A stretch of 64,000 nucleotides of DNA from Erigeron canadensis (Eukaryota > Streptophyta > Magnoliopsida > Asterales > Asteraceae): the NCBI RefSeq assembly GCF_010389155.1, contig NC_057764.1, positions 5,580,001 to 5,644,000 of the forward strand, in the 5' to 3' direction. The notes beneath the pieces are model-generated. The model ran no database searches. It was not told where the DNA came from and was given only the letters and a program-made list of their open reading frames with translations. Positions 54,208-64,000 of this stretch are shown here, in pieces. Every line of letters begins with the position of its first letter. The stretch's first letter is position 1. Position numbers and translations under genes: made by a program.

Positions 54208-57200
54208 TTGGGTGTACAGGGTGATCGAAAGAAGAATATTTGGTATCTGGACAGCGCAGCTGGTCGGACTATGATCGGATGTAAGCCCCTGCTGGAAAAG
54301 TTCACTGTCTGCGATGGACCAGCAGTGACATTTGGTAATGATGGAAGTGGGAAAACTGAAGGATATGGTGTTGTTAACAATGGGCAGATCCAGTTCACAA
54401 AAGTTGCATTTGTCAATGGTTTGAAATATAACCTGATAAGTGTCAGTCAACTTTGTGATGATGGATATAGGGTACTGTTCGACATTGCTCAAGGCACTGT
54501 TTTTAACAAGGATTGGAAGGTAGTCATGATTGCACCAAGAAAAGGGAATGTGTACATCATGGACATGGAGCCTGCTCCAAAAGAGCATTGTTTCTATGTC
54601 AAGGCTGATGAGGACACCAACTAGCTGTGGCATAAACGGTTATCCCACCTTAATTTCAAAAATATCAACAAGTTGTCAAGGAAGCAACTGGTTGATGGGA
54701 TACCTTTGATTTTCTTTAAAAAGGAGAAGCCATGTCCAGGGTGTGAAATGGGCAAAAAGAAAAGAGCCAGTTTCAAGACCAGGAAAAATTTAAGTATCAC
54801 TGAACATCTTCACATGCTTCATATGGATCTCTTTGGTCCAGTGAATGTTCAAACTAAAGCTGGTAAGAGATACACTTTAGTTGTGGTTGATAAATACACC
54901 AGATTTTGTTGGGTGATATTTATCAGATCAAAGAGTGATGCACCTGGTGAAATTATCTCTCCCATCAAGAGAATTGAACTCAAGTATACCAAGAAAGTGT
55001 GTCAGTTGCGAAGTGATAATGGTACAAAATTCATTAATAAAGAATTGGAGACATTTTGCACTGACACTGGCGTTTCTCAAAACTTTTCGTCAGCTCGTTC
55101 TCCAAAACAAAATGGTGTGGTCGAAAGGAAGAATCGCACATTGATTGAAGCTGCCAGAAGTATGTTATCTGAATCTGGTCTTCCCACCTGTTTTTGGGCT
55201 GAAGCTGTGGCAACTGCTTGTCACACCCAAAACCGGTCAGTTTATGTCAAGAGACACAGGAAGACTGCCTATGAAGTCCTCAGGAATCGTAAACCAAATA
55301 TTGGATACTTTCGTGTATTTGGTTGTCCAGTTTACATCCTAAACGATTCCAGTCAGTTGGGAAAATTTGATGCAAAAGCTGACGAAGGTGTCTTTGTGGG
55401 GTATTCAGATATTAGAAAAGCCTATAGAGTTTATAATTATAGACTCCAAAAGGTACATGAGACAATTCATGTCACATTCGATGAATCAAATGAAGCAATC
55501 AACAAAAGACCAACCTTTGATTTATCTTCAGTTGCCCCAGTTGATTTTGGTGTATCTGATCAGGTTCATCAATCAGTTACTACACCAGAAAATGTTTCCA
55601 GACATCAAGTCTTGGAACCAGTTAAGGAAAAGAAGAACTCCAGTGACACCTCATTTTATCCTTCTATCAGTTTTAACCTACCTGAAAAACTGGTAATTGG
55701 ATCTGATGTACGTGCCACAACAACATCAGAACCAGTTCAAGCTTCTCCAGTTCTTCAAGATATACCTTTGTTTGAAGAAAATCATGTTAACTCTTCAGTT
55801 GACACTGATGATGAAGTTGAAGTAGTTTGGACTGATCCTCCTCCAGTTGCTACATCTGTTGGAGATCATCAGGTGTCTTGCATTGATGTTGTAGTATATC
55901 AACCTAGTCAATACACTAAATGGACTGCTGCTCATCCCATCGAGCAGATTATTGGCAATCCAGATAGTGGGGTTCAGACTAGAAGAGCCACAAGTGATCA
56001 ATGCTTGAACGTCACCTTCTTATCACTGATTGAACCGAAGAAGATTGACAAGGCTATGGCAGATCCAAGCTGGGTTGAAGCTATGCAAGAAGAACTCAAC
56101 CAGTTCGAAAGGAACAATGTTTGGGAGCTTGTTCCTTGTCCTCCAGGGTTAAAAAGAGAACCCATTGGAACGAGGTGGGTCTACTGGAACAAGGTGGATG
56201 AAGATGGCAACGTTATAAAAAACAAAGCAAGATTGGTTGCCAAGGGTTATTGTCAAGCAGAAGGTGTTGATTTCGATGAAACTTTTGCTCTAGTTGCAAG
56301 ACTTGAAGCCATCAGAATTTTCTTGGCTTATGCTGCTCACTTGCAATTCAAGGTCTCCCAGATGGATGTAAAAAGTGCGTTTCTGAATGGCAAGTTGGAA
56401 GAAGAAGTGTATGTTACGCAGACTCCAGGCTTCATCAATAAAAAGCATCCTCATTAGGTTTATAGACTGAACAAAGCTTTGTATGGTCTTCGACAAGCCC
56501 CAAGAGCCCGGTATGACACTCTAACTAAACATCTTCTCAAAAATGGTTTTCAAAGAGGTGCAATAGATAATACCTTGTTTATCTTGAAAGAAAAAGGTAA
56601 TATCTTGCTGGTACAAATTTATGTTGATGACATTATATTCGGGTCAACTGATGATGGAATGTGTAAAAGGTTTTCGAAAATTATGTCTCAAGAATATGAG
56701 ATGAGTTTAATGGGTGAATTAAAATTTTTCTTAGGTTTACAAATCAAACAAACCATGGATGGTATTTTTATTAACCAAGAAAAATATGTCAAAGATTTGT
56801 TAAGAAAATACAAATATGATTCTATCCCATCTAAAACCACACCTATTTCAGCTCCATTAAATTTGGACTCTGACCCAAATGGCAAACCAGTGGACCAAAA
56901 AGAATATCGTGGTATGGTTGGTTCACTGATGTATTTAACTGCCAGTCGACCAGATATAATGTTTGCAACATGTTTATGTGCCAGATTTCAGGAAAATCCA
57001 AAAGAATCACACTTGCATGCTGTTAAATGCATTTTCAGGTACCTGAAAGGGTGCCCTAGCCTTGGTCTTTGGTATCCCAAAGGCTCAGGGTTAGATCTAA
57101 TCGGTTATTCAGATTCAGATCATGCAGGTTGTAAGATTGATAGAAAATCCACAACTGGTGGATGTCACTTCCTAGGGGGAAAACTGGTGAGTTGGACCAG

Positions 57201-57564
57201 TAAGAAGCAGACTTCGGTCTCAATGTCTACTGCTGAGGCAGAATACATTTCTGCGGCCAGTTGCTGTGCCCAGATTCTCTGGATCAAAAACCAGTTACTT
57301 GATTATGGTATGAAATTTACAAGAACCCCAATCTTTTGTGACAACACCAGTGCAATTGCTATATCTCACAACCCAGTAATGCACTCAAAGACAAAGCATA
57401 TTGATATCAGGTATCACTTCATTCGTGATCATGTTATGAAAGGAGACATTGAAATACATTTCATCCCCACTGATAAACAGTTAGCTGATGTTTTTACAAA
57501 ACCTCTTGATGAGAAAACTTTTAAACATCTCATCAGTGAACTGGGTATGTTAAATCCTCATTAA
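54208..57564 (+). pseudogene. SIRE-type Copia pol, two in-frame stops
   Basis: A single frame interrupted by TAG at 54622 and 56455. The protease is altered: WYLDSAAGRTM, where the family has DSG-C-S. The integrase zinc region is intact ([23 protein letters not shown]), and the D-D-E blocks are [17 protein letters not shown] and [12 protein letters not shown] has [12 protein letters not shown] and IYVDDIIFGS. RNase H has SDSDHAGC, STAEAEYISAA, FCDNTSAIAI and ADVFTKPL. It ends LGMLNPH. Apart from the two stops and the protease motif it is full length. Confidence 0.93.
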
Positions 57565-58276
57565 ACTGGAGAGGCCCTTCAGTTGAGGATGGTCCAGGTG
57601 ATCCTTGATTGGTTGGAGATTGAACGCCTTGATGTACTCAAAGACTAGTCATTGATCAAATGGATCACATTTTTAGGGGGAAAAGACTCAAAATATTTTT
57701 CAAAATAAAATTTTTTTTTATTGAAAAATGCAACTGAAAGTCATCAGTTGAAACTGGCATCTGAAAAATTTCTCCAGCTTGCTAGTTTGGTCTTGTCTCA
57801 AAATGGTGGTCAGCCAGATTTCATAACGTTATGTTTTACTTGGTGGATACTTGTGACACGTGATGTTACTCGAGTGCTCACCTCGCACTCACAAACGTCA
57901 CCTGACATGTCGTACGTGTCAAGACTTTTTTGCTGAAATGTACTGCACTTTTTATGGGTATTGATGAAGCTAGTGGGTGAGTGGGAATACCATCCGTCGT
58001 AGCATTAAATGCTTGATGGGAGGTATTAACTATTTTTGAATTCTCAAAATTTCAGAAAATCAATTTTTCTCAAATTATTTCAAAATTTGGGGACTAAAAA
58101 TATCTTTTCGTATATATCTTGGCAATATTTTACTGCCTATATATATACCCCCACCAAATATCCTTCTCATTTACTTCACTAAAAATTCCTTTCATTTACT
58201 CTTCCAATCATTCACAATTCGAGATCCCTTTCTCTCTTTCTTCTTTAAGTCCAAAACCCTAAATCCAATATCACAA
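57565..58276 (+). promoter_or_regulatory. Spacer with internal promoter-like sequence before the SIRE extra ORF
   Basis: TTTTTAGGGGGAAAAG near 57669-57684 is polypurine-like and resembles the true tract before the 3' LTR. A G-box CACGTG is at 57857-57862. CCTATATATATACCCC (58136-58151) is a TATA box about 130 bp upstream of the ATG, followed by a CT-rich leader ending ATATCACAAATGG. The ORF at 57721-57936 is unsupported. Confidence 0.5.
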
Positions 58277-61200
58277 ATGGCTCCTAAATCATCTTCTTCT
58301 TCATCTCATTCTCGTGAGGTGAATCTACTCACTGCTGAGTATACTCCATCACAAAATGTTACTCGTGCCACTGGTGCTCCCATTAGTTCTAAACTTATCA
58401 AATTAAATCCAAATAATCCAATGGCATCTCTTCCAGGGCACCAGGCCGCTGACTCTCTTATAGGGAAAATCCAATCCTTTTTTTGGATTTCTCCCCTCAG
58501 CGATGCCTTCTCTTTGAACCCAAACAAGCTGTTTCACGACTACTTGTGCGAGTTCTGGTACACTGCTTCTCTTTCAGAGGACTGCTCATCCATCTCCTTT
58601 TCTTTAAAGGATGGGTCAGTCCCGTGTACCATCACCGCTGAAACGATGAGGGAAGCCCTTAACCTCAACTACTGGAGACATGATGAAAGTCCAGTGGTGA
58701 TTCCCTCCAATATAAATTTTCGTCAGGTCTTCCTTGACATGGGGAATAAGGAGATGGTGGAGGTGGATGTTTTGAAGACCAAGGGGTCCATTACTATGAG
58801 AGGGCTTTCACCATCCTGGAAGTTCTTTATGGTCCACTTGGTGGAAAGTTTGGGAGGGAGTTCTGGTGGATTGGACCAGATAAACTCCTTCCAGGCAGAG
58901 ATGGCTTACTGCCTTTAGAATGGACTGAGGGTAGATTTTGCTGGTATCCTGTTCAGAAGCCTGGTTTTTAAGTTGAAAGGCAACAGGGGTCCTTGTATCC
59001 CCTTCTCAAGATTTTTATCCCTCTGTTTCATTCATGTTCTGGGCAGAGAAGAGTACAACAATACACAATCCTTGTTCTCTGTGCCAGAACTTTTAAGGAA
59101 TCTGGACAATCTGGTGTCTACTTCTGATGAAGTCCAGATTTCCCCGAGAATGATTTTTGCATTCTCTCGAACTGATGCACCACCATCTGGTGAGTCAGAA
59201 AGGCAACTGGGCGGGCCTCAAAATAATGAGGGACCCACCAGTTCGTCTGCCGGTGTTGTGACTGTGGCAGAAGCTGGAGTCCAGGCGGTTCCTAAAGCAA
59301 GGAGATCTTCCAAAAGCAGAAGGAGATCCAGATCAGGACTTGCTACATCTGACCAGTCACAGACTGTGACTGTGGTCTCTGAAGCCGCAGCCAGTGATAT
59401 TGCAACTGAGGATAGAACAGTTGCAGTTGAGGCACCAGTTACCTCTGTCCAGGGAGAAGATGCCTTGGCAACGGATCCCATAACTGATGAAACCATTGAG
59501 GTTACTCAAACTGGTCATCAAGAGTCTGAACAACTTGTTCAGCCACCCCCAACATTTATGGATCTTGGCATAAATGAGGGTGAGTTTCAGCTTGAGTCTT
59601 CGGACTCATCTGAGACTGAATCTGACCAGGAGATGGCTGCTGCAACTGTACTTGATCAGCTCCCTTCTCTCCTTGGTCAACACCAAGAACCACATGTTTC
59701 AGTTTCCCCAACTACTTTACAAAGCTTAGATATACCTCCTATATTCGCCTCTCGCCAACTACTTTCTTCTATGGGTGTGCCTAGAAATAGACACATCCTA
59801 ACACCACCGTCGCCGTCGTTCACACCTGAGCATTCTCAGCATGAACGACAAATTGAATCTCTTCCCTTCATTTCTACAACCACTCCTCTTCTATCAACTG
59901 ACGCTACTGCAACTGGAGAACCAGATATTGTCATACCTCGTCCAGTTGCACCTGTAGCTTTCAGGGCTGGTCCAGTGACTCCTTCTCCTCCGTCACTGGA
60001 AAGCCAATTTGTGTCTTTCCAAGCTGATCTCTCGAACCTTCTCACGAGGGTGGAAGAGATTCAAAAGACACTTGATAAAAACACCAAGTCCCTCTCCAGG
60101 TACCAAAAGGATCATATGCAAAATGTTAAAGTGGTTGACCTGGGGATCAACAAGTTCTCTGCCAATGAGGACTTGGTGTTTGGCAAACTGAACGAGTTAG
60201 TGGAATCCTCCAACCAACTGGCAACATCTTTAAGGGAGGCATTCGCACTGACTCAATCTGGAGTCACATCTTCAATATCCAACCTGCTGAACAGCACTGT
60301 CAGATCATCAGAGATTGATATTAAGAATCTGGAAAGGCAGGTGCAAGAGCTGTGTAACAAACCTGGCCTAGATGTGACGGAGCTTGGAAGTCAGTTGGCC
60401 TCTTCAGTGGGTCTAAAGATCGAAGAAACTTTGGCTGCCAGTGGGAATAATTTGATCGAAAAGGTGATGTCTGAGATCATCAAGATTGCAGCGCCCCAGG
60501 TCGATCTCATTCCAATTACATCTGAGATTAATCGGTTGAGGTGCAGTCTGGATACACTGGCTAGCAAAGTGTCTGAACACTCAACTGCTATATCAAATCT
60601 GACCACTGAAGTTGGCAAAGAAAGGGAGGTTGTTCCTGAAGGAGTTAAGGAAGTCCCTGCAACTGGGCTTTCTCCAGATGATCTCTCCATACTCAAACAA
60701 ATCTTAAAGAGTCAAGAGCAAACAAGTGGCAACGTTATGACTCAATCTCAAGAGATCAATCATCTGTGGAGGACAGTTCGCATGATCTGTGGAGTCTTCA
60801 AAGAGTGCAAGACAATGCAATCATGGCAGCCTCTAGATCGCTTGCCCTCCAGTCATGCCGATTTTGATGCTATCAGGCAAGGACTAGATGCTGCCAAGGG
60901 GGAAAGGTCTGTTCATGCCCCTCGCACTCTTGTGGAGACTTCAGGTGCAGGGAAGGAGATGGTGGTTGCTACCAGTACTGAGGCTGGTGAGCAGATGTTT
61001 GAAGTGTTTGATGATGTGGTGAAGGGGAGTGTTGATAAGGGAAAGGCCATTGCTGATGAATCTATGGAACCGGCCACCGATGCACCCATGTTGGAAACTG
61101 GCAATGTTGATTTGTTGCCTCCAGTTACTGAAAGCGAGAGTCAGAAGTTAGCAAGAGTGGGATACCTGGTCAAGGAAAGGAAGAAACAGATGAAGGTAAA

Positions 61201-62011
61201 CCAATTCGAATCAAGAAAAAATCTTCCAACCCCTCTTGTTGATGTCACTGATGCTCAACTCCTTGGCTTGACACTTGTTGAATACAAGAAAATCAAAAAA
61301 GATCCAAGGATAGTCAATGCACTGAAGGAGATGCTTGAAGTTGAACTGGACAAACACTATCAGGATGATGAGGCTGAACTGGAGGCCAAGTGTTTGAATG
61401 TGTCGGTGGAAAAGGCCAGAGAGATTAGGTCTGAAGGGATTCTCAAGAGAACTGAGCAGGTAAAGAAGGCGGTCACCAAAGTGTTGAATCCACCCAAGTC
61501 CAAAGGAAGAAAACAAAAGGCTTTGCCAAGGGATGCAAATCTAAGGACTTGGGTAGAACCATCTGAACCCACAACTGATGATATTCGAGCTGCTACTCAA
61601 AAGCTGAGCACGAGCAAGATTAAACTGACAAATGAATCTGAGGCTAGCACATATTTGTCTGATGTACAGCGTCGAAGGCACAATAGAGGTAAGATTACTG
61701 ACATTAAAGTTTCGATCAAGCCTGGTGCTAAGCCTTTTGTTGTTGAGGTACAATACTTTGGTGGACCTAAGAGAACGACTGAGAACCCAGATGTCCATCA
61801 GTATGGTCATTCTGAGCATGTAGAGATGTTGAGGCTGCTGGAAGGGAGGCAGAGGAAGAACAAGGTTGAAAAGGGCTAGGAATATGTACTGCAAAATCTG
61901 ATCAAGTTCAAGGAAAACATTGAAGAAAGATTAGGCCTTGATCTTGAGGACACACAGCCAATTTCATCAGTTGTAAAAAGGAGGAAAACTGGCGAAGGGC
62001 CATCTGTTTAA
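58277..62011 (+). pseudogene. SIRE-type additional (env-like) ORF, two nonsense mutations
   Basis: One reading frame from MAPKSSSSSS at 58277 to the stop at 62009-62011 would encode about 1,244 residues; TAG codons at 58916 and 61877 split it into 213, 986 and 43 codons. The N-terminal third has KLFHDYLCEFWYTASL and a globular region common to Asteraceae Copia extra ORFs. A Ser/Thr/acidic low-complexity region follows. The middle (about 60000-60800) has heptad-like coiled-coil segments; the basic C-terminal region includes KERKKQMKV and a KRRKTGEG end. I see no clear signal peptide or transmembrane helix, so the env label rests on position only. Confidence 0.8.
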
Positions 62012-62285
62012 GTTTTCCTTCTAACTATCTGCTTGTAATTTTGTTTACTTTCTTGTAACTTCTTTATAAATGTTGTTTATATACAAGTTGCCAGGTTGTA
62101 ACTCACAAGTAAGATATCTGATAAGATCTACAAACAATTAAAACTAAATCCAAGACATTTGATGATCTATAAAAATGTCTTGGAAACTTAATAGGTTTTA
62201 TCAAACTCAAGTATTTCAAACTTAAACTTGTATAGAAGCAAGTTTGAAAATACTTGGCAATATTTCAGGACAATTAGGGGGATTT
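62012..62285 (+). other. 3' untranslated region and polypurine tract of the SIRE-type element
   Basis: Non-coding sequence ending ACAATTAGGGGGATTT just before the LTR. A short inverted motif, TCAAACTTAAACTTG and CAAGTTTGAAAATAC, lies near 62215-62255. Confidence 0.6.
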
Positions 62286-63232
62286 TGTTAGGTCCAGTTT
62301 AAGCTGTAAACTGGAGCTCTCCAGCGACATCTAGAGAGCATGCAGAATTGTCCGAAATATTAGAAGTCCAGTTGCATTGTACAGGTTTAGCAACTGATGA
62401 CTTGCTCCAGTTGAGATCTGAAGACTAGAATCTAAAGACCTTCCAGTTGAAGTCAAAGACAACAAGTGGAAGACAGAGATTGGCAATGGCAGCGAAGCCC
62501 AGTTGACAATCTACCAGATCAATCAACTGGAGAATCCTCCAGTGTAAATGCTCTTACAAAGCTTTACACTGATTACGAGGAGGACCTTTTTACTCTACAT
62601 CCTTTTAACCGGACAATGATATTGTTCCTGGATAAAGGTGCAAAGATGTAGAGTGGTTGAATAATGTAACCTTTTGTCTTACTTTATTTAGCACACACAA
62701 AGGATTATTTTAAACAATACTTTTGTGTGCTGTCAACCATATTTGTACGTCGAAGTTGAGATCCCCATGCTCAATCTTCGACTATAAATAGAGGTCGTTG
62801 CACAAGCATTTTCAACAACTTTGCAAATACATATATTCTGCAATATTGGTGAACTTGTGCAACATTCTCTCAATCGCAAAAAGGAACATTTCACAACTTT
62901 AAGTGTTTCGATTGTTTAGGAGAATTTCCAAGTTTAGATCAATTGTAATTCATGGGTTGTTAGGATATTTACATTCATGTATTATCTTGGTTCCGCAACA
63001 ACCTTGTATTTTATTTAAACAATCAATAAATAAAATACACTTCAAAATTACATATTGTCTCACCAATCTATATACTTGACATTTATATTATTGCATTGTA
63101 TTAATTTACGTATTCTGTCACCTTAATACATTTACTCCAGTTAACCTGGTACACAATCAATCTAAACTGGTCATATCCAGATTAATTGATTGTGTTGCAA
63201 AGTTCACTCACTATCGACATAGAGGTGTCTTC
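62286..63232 (+). repeat. 3' LTR of the SIRE-type Copia element (right end approximate)
   Basis: Starts TGTTAGGTCCAG right after the polypurine tract. TATA box ACTATAAATA at 62781-62790, followed by R/U5-like sequence with several AATAAA motifs. The end is placed at TCTTCAACA near 63232 but no target duplication can confirm it because the 5' end of the element is missing. ORF 62466-62651 is inside U3 and is not supported. Confidence 0.65.
62293..62535 (+). promoter_or_regulatory. Cluster of CAGTTG (MYB-core-like) sites in the LTR U3
   Basis: Within about 245 bp there are six CAGTTG or CAACTG hexamers plus two CAGTTT/AAACTG, most as CCAGTTG. CNGTTR is the established plant MYB core site. This lies upstream of the TATA box at 62781. 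Confidence 0.55.
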
Positions 63233-63317
63233 AACACCCATCTAGTAATAGTTAGGACTTACATATGACTCTAGATATTTACAGACACAAACATACAAAA
63301 TTAGTTCTTTGAGAGAT

Positions 63318-64000
63318 TTAATATGAATCAGCATTCTTCATCCCATTGAGAAGAATTAACTTCTCAAATCGAGTCTTATTAAATGCTTTGGTATACAAAT
63401 CAGCTAAATTATCATCGGTTATAACCTATTTCAAATGAATTAACTTCTTTTGGGCACAATTACGCAAGAAATGATGTCTAATATCAATATGCTTGGTGAC
63501 CTTATGCATGACAGGGTTATTTGTAATGTCTATAGCTGACTTATTGTCTATTCTAATAGGAGTATCAAGAAAATCCATACCGTAGTCACGAAGTTGTTGC
63601 TGAATCCACAATACCTGGGAACAACAGCTACCAGCAGCCATATACTCTGCCTCACTTGAAGACCGAGCAACACATGTCTGCTTCTTGCATTGCCACGATA
63701 CTAATCTTCCTCCTAACAACTGACAACCTCCAGTCGTAGACTTTCTGTCATTGTTACAACCCCCAAAGTCCGAATCAGTATATGCAACAAAATCAAACGT
63801 TCCTCCCATTGGATACCATAGACCAAGCCCTTGGTTTCCCTTAAGATAACGTAGAATACGTTTTGCTGCAGTCAAATGTGACTCTTTCGGACTAGCTTGA
63901 AATCTAGCGCAAAGACAAACAGCGAACATAATATCTGGACGCGAAGCAGTCAGATACGTTAATGAGCCAATAATAGCACGATAATAAGTTGCATCCACAA
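63318..64000 (-). pseudogene. Copia pol tail (RNase H region), runs off the window
   Basis: On the minus strand from the window edge: YYRAIIGSLTYLTASRPDIM, AYTDSDFGGCNNDRKSTTGG, SSSEAEYMAAGSCC and the IDNKSAIDITNNPVMH block, the end of RT and RNase H of a Copia pol. A TAG at 63426 interrupts it; beyond, DDNLADLYTKAFNKTRFEKL runs to the natural stop at 63318. It is related to but distinct from the SIRE-type pol at 54208-57564 and faces it head-on. Its 3' LTR would be expected to its left, but only about 85 bp separate it from the SIRE LTR. Confidence 0.88.

Noticed and set aside
57721..57936. 71-codon plus-strand ORF
   Set aside because: Lies in the spacer between pol and the extra ORF, lacks motifs and precedes the proposed promoter.

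Overview
This is a nuclear plant sequence, most likely from the daisy family (Asteraceae). The lineage call is inference from protein style: the PIF/Harbinger ALP1-like transposase, the SIRE-type Copia pol with a long extra ORF, and the Athila proteins all resemble those common in Asteraceae genomes. There are no bacterial operons, phage genes or CRISPR arrays. Nearly all of the window is transposable elements, many nested or truncated. One host gene looks intact: a complete eight-exon GH10 endo-1,4-beta-xylanase on the minus strand (17.1-19.7 kb).

Layout. 0-8 kb: tail of a PIF/Harbinger element, a Helitron-like element, a 5'-truncated L1-type LINE with poly(A), a Harbinger relic, a tRNA-derived SINE beside a perfect 30-bp inverted repeat, and an RTE-type LINE tail. 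8-17 kb: a 1,248-bp solo LTR with a perfect CTATA target duplication and an internal 40-bp minisatellite; a 321-bp tandem duplication; Helitron-like ends; several MITEs; a complete but dead 2,056-bp PIF/Harbinger element; and a 272-bp Helitron-like element with both ends. 17-19.7 kb: the xylanase gene. 21.7-22.6 kb: a non-autonomous Helitron. 22.7-25.4 kb: a second Harbinger element (TTA target duplication) that carries a divergent pair of small related genes of unknown function.

25.3-38.1 kb is a rearranged Copia locus: LTR1 - internal - LTR2 - truncated internal - filler junction - copied 5' flank - LTR3. LTR1 is split by a 4.4-kb solo LTR from a different family. 38.1-42.1 kb is a Tat-like Ty3 element with gag and protease only. 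42.1-52.7 kb is a minus-strand Athila-type Ty3 element: gag-pro, RT/RNase H and integrase are broken, but the extra ORF is uninterrupted and apparently expressed from its own spliced transcript. Arrays of a CTGC-N3-GCAG hairpin lie around and inside its leader intron. 52.7-63.2 kb is a 5'-truncated SIRE-type Copia element with an about 1,244-residue additional (env-like) ORF and a 3' LTR rich in CAGTTG sites. The right edge holds another minus-strand Copia pol tail.

The most unusual signals are the hairpin array, whose stem flanks vary in a compensatory way and whose core recurs in the unrelated giant solo LTR; the spliced leader of the Athila extra ORF; and the templated-filler junction that duplicated the Copia flank.
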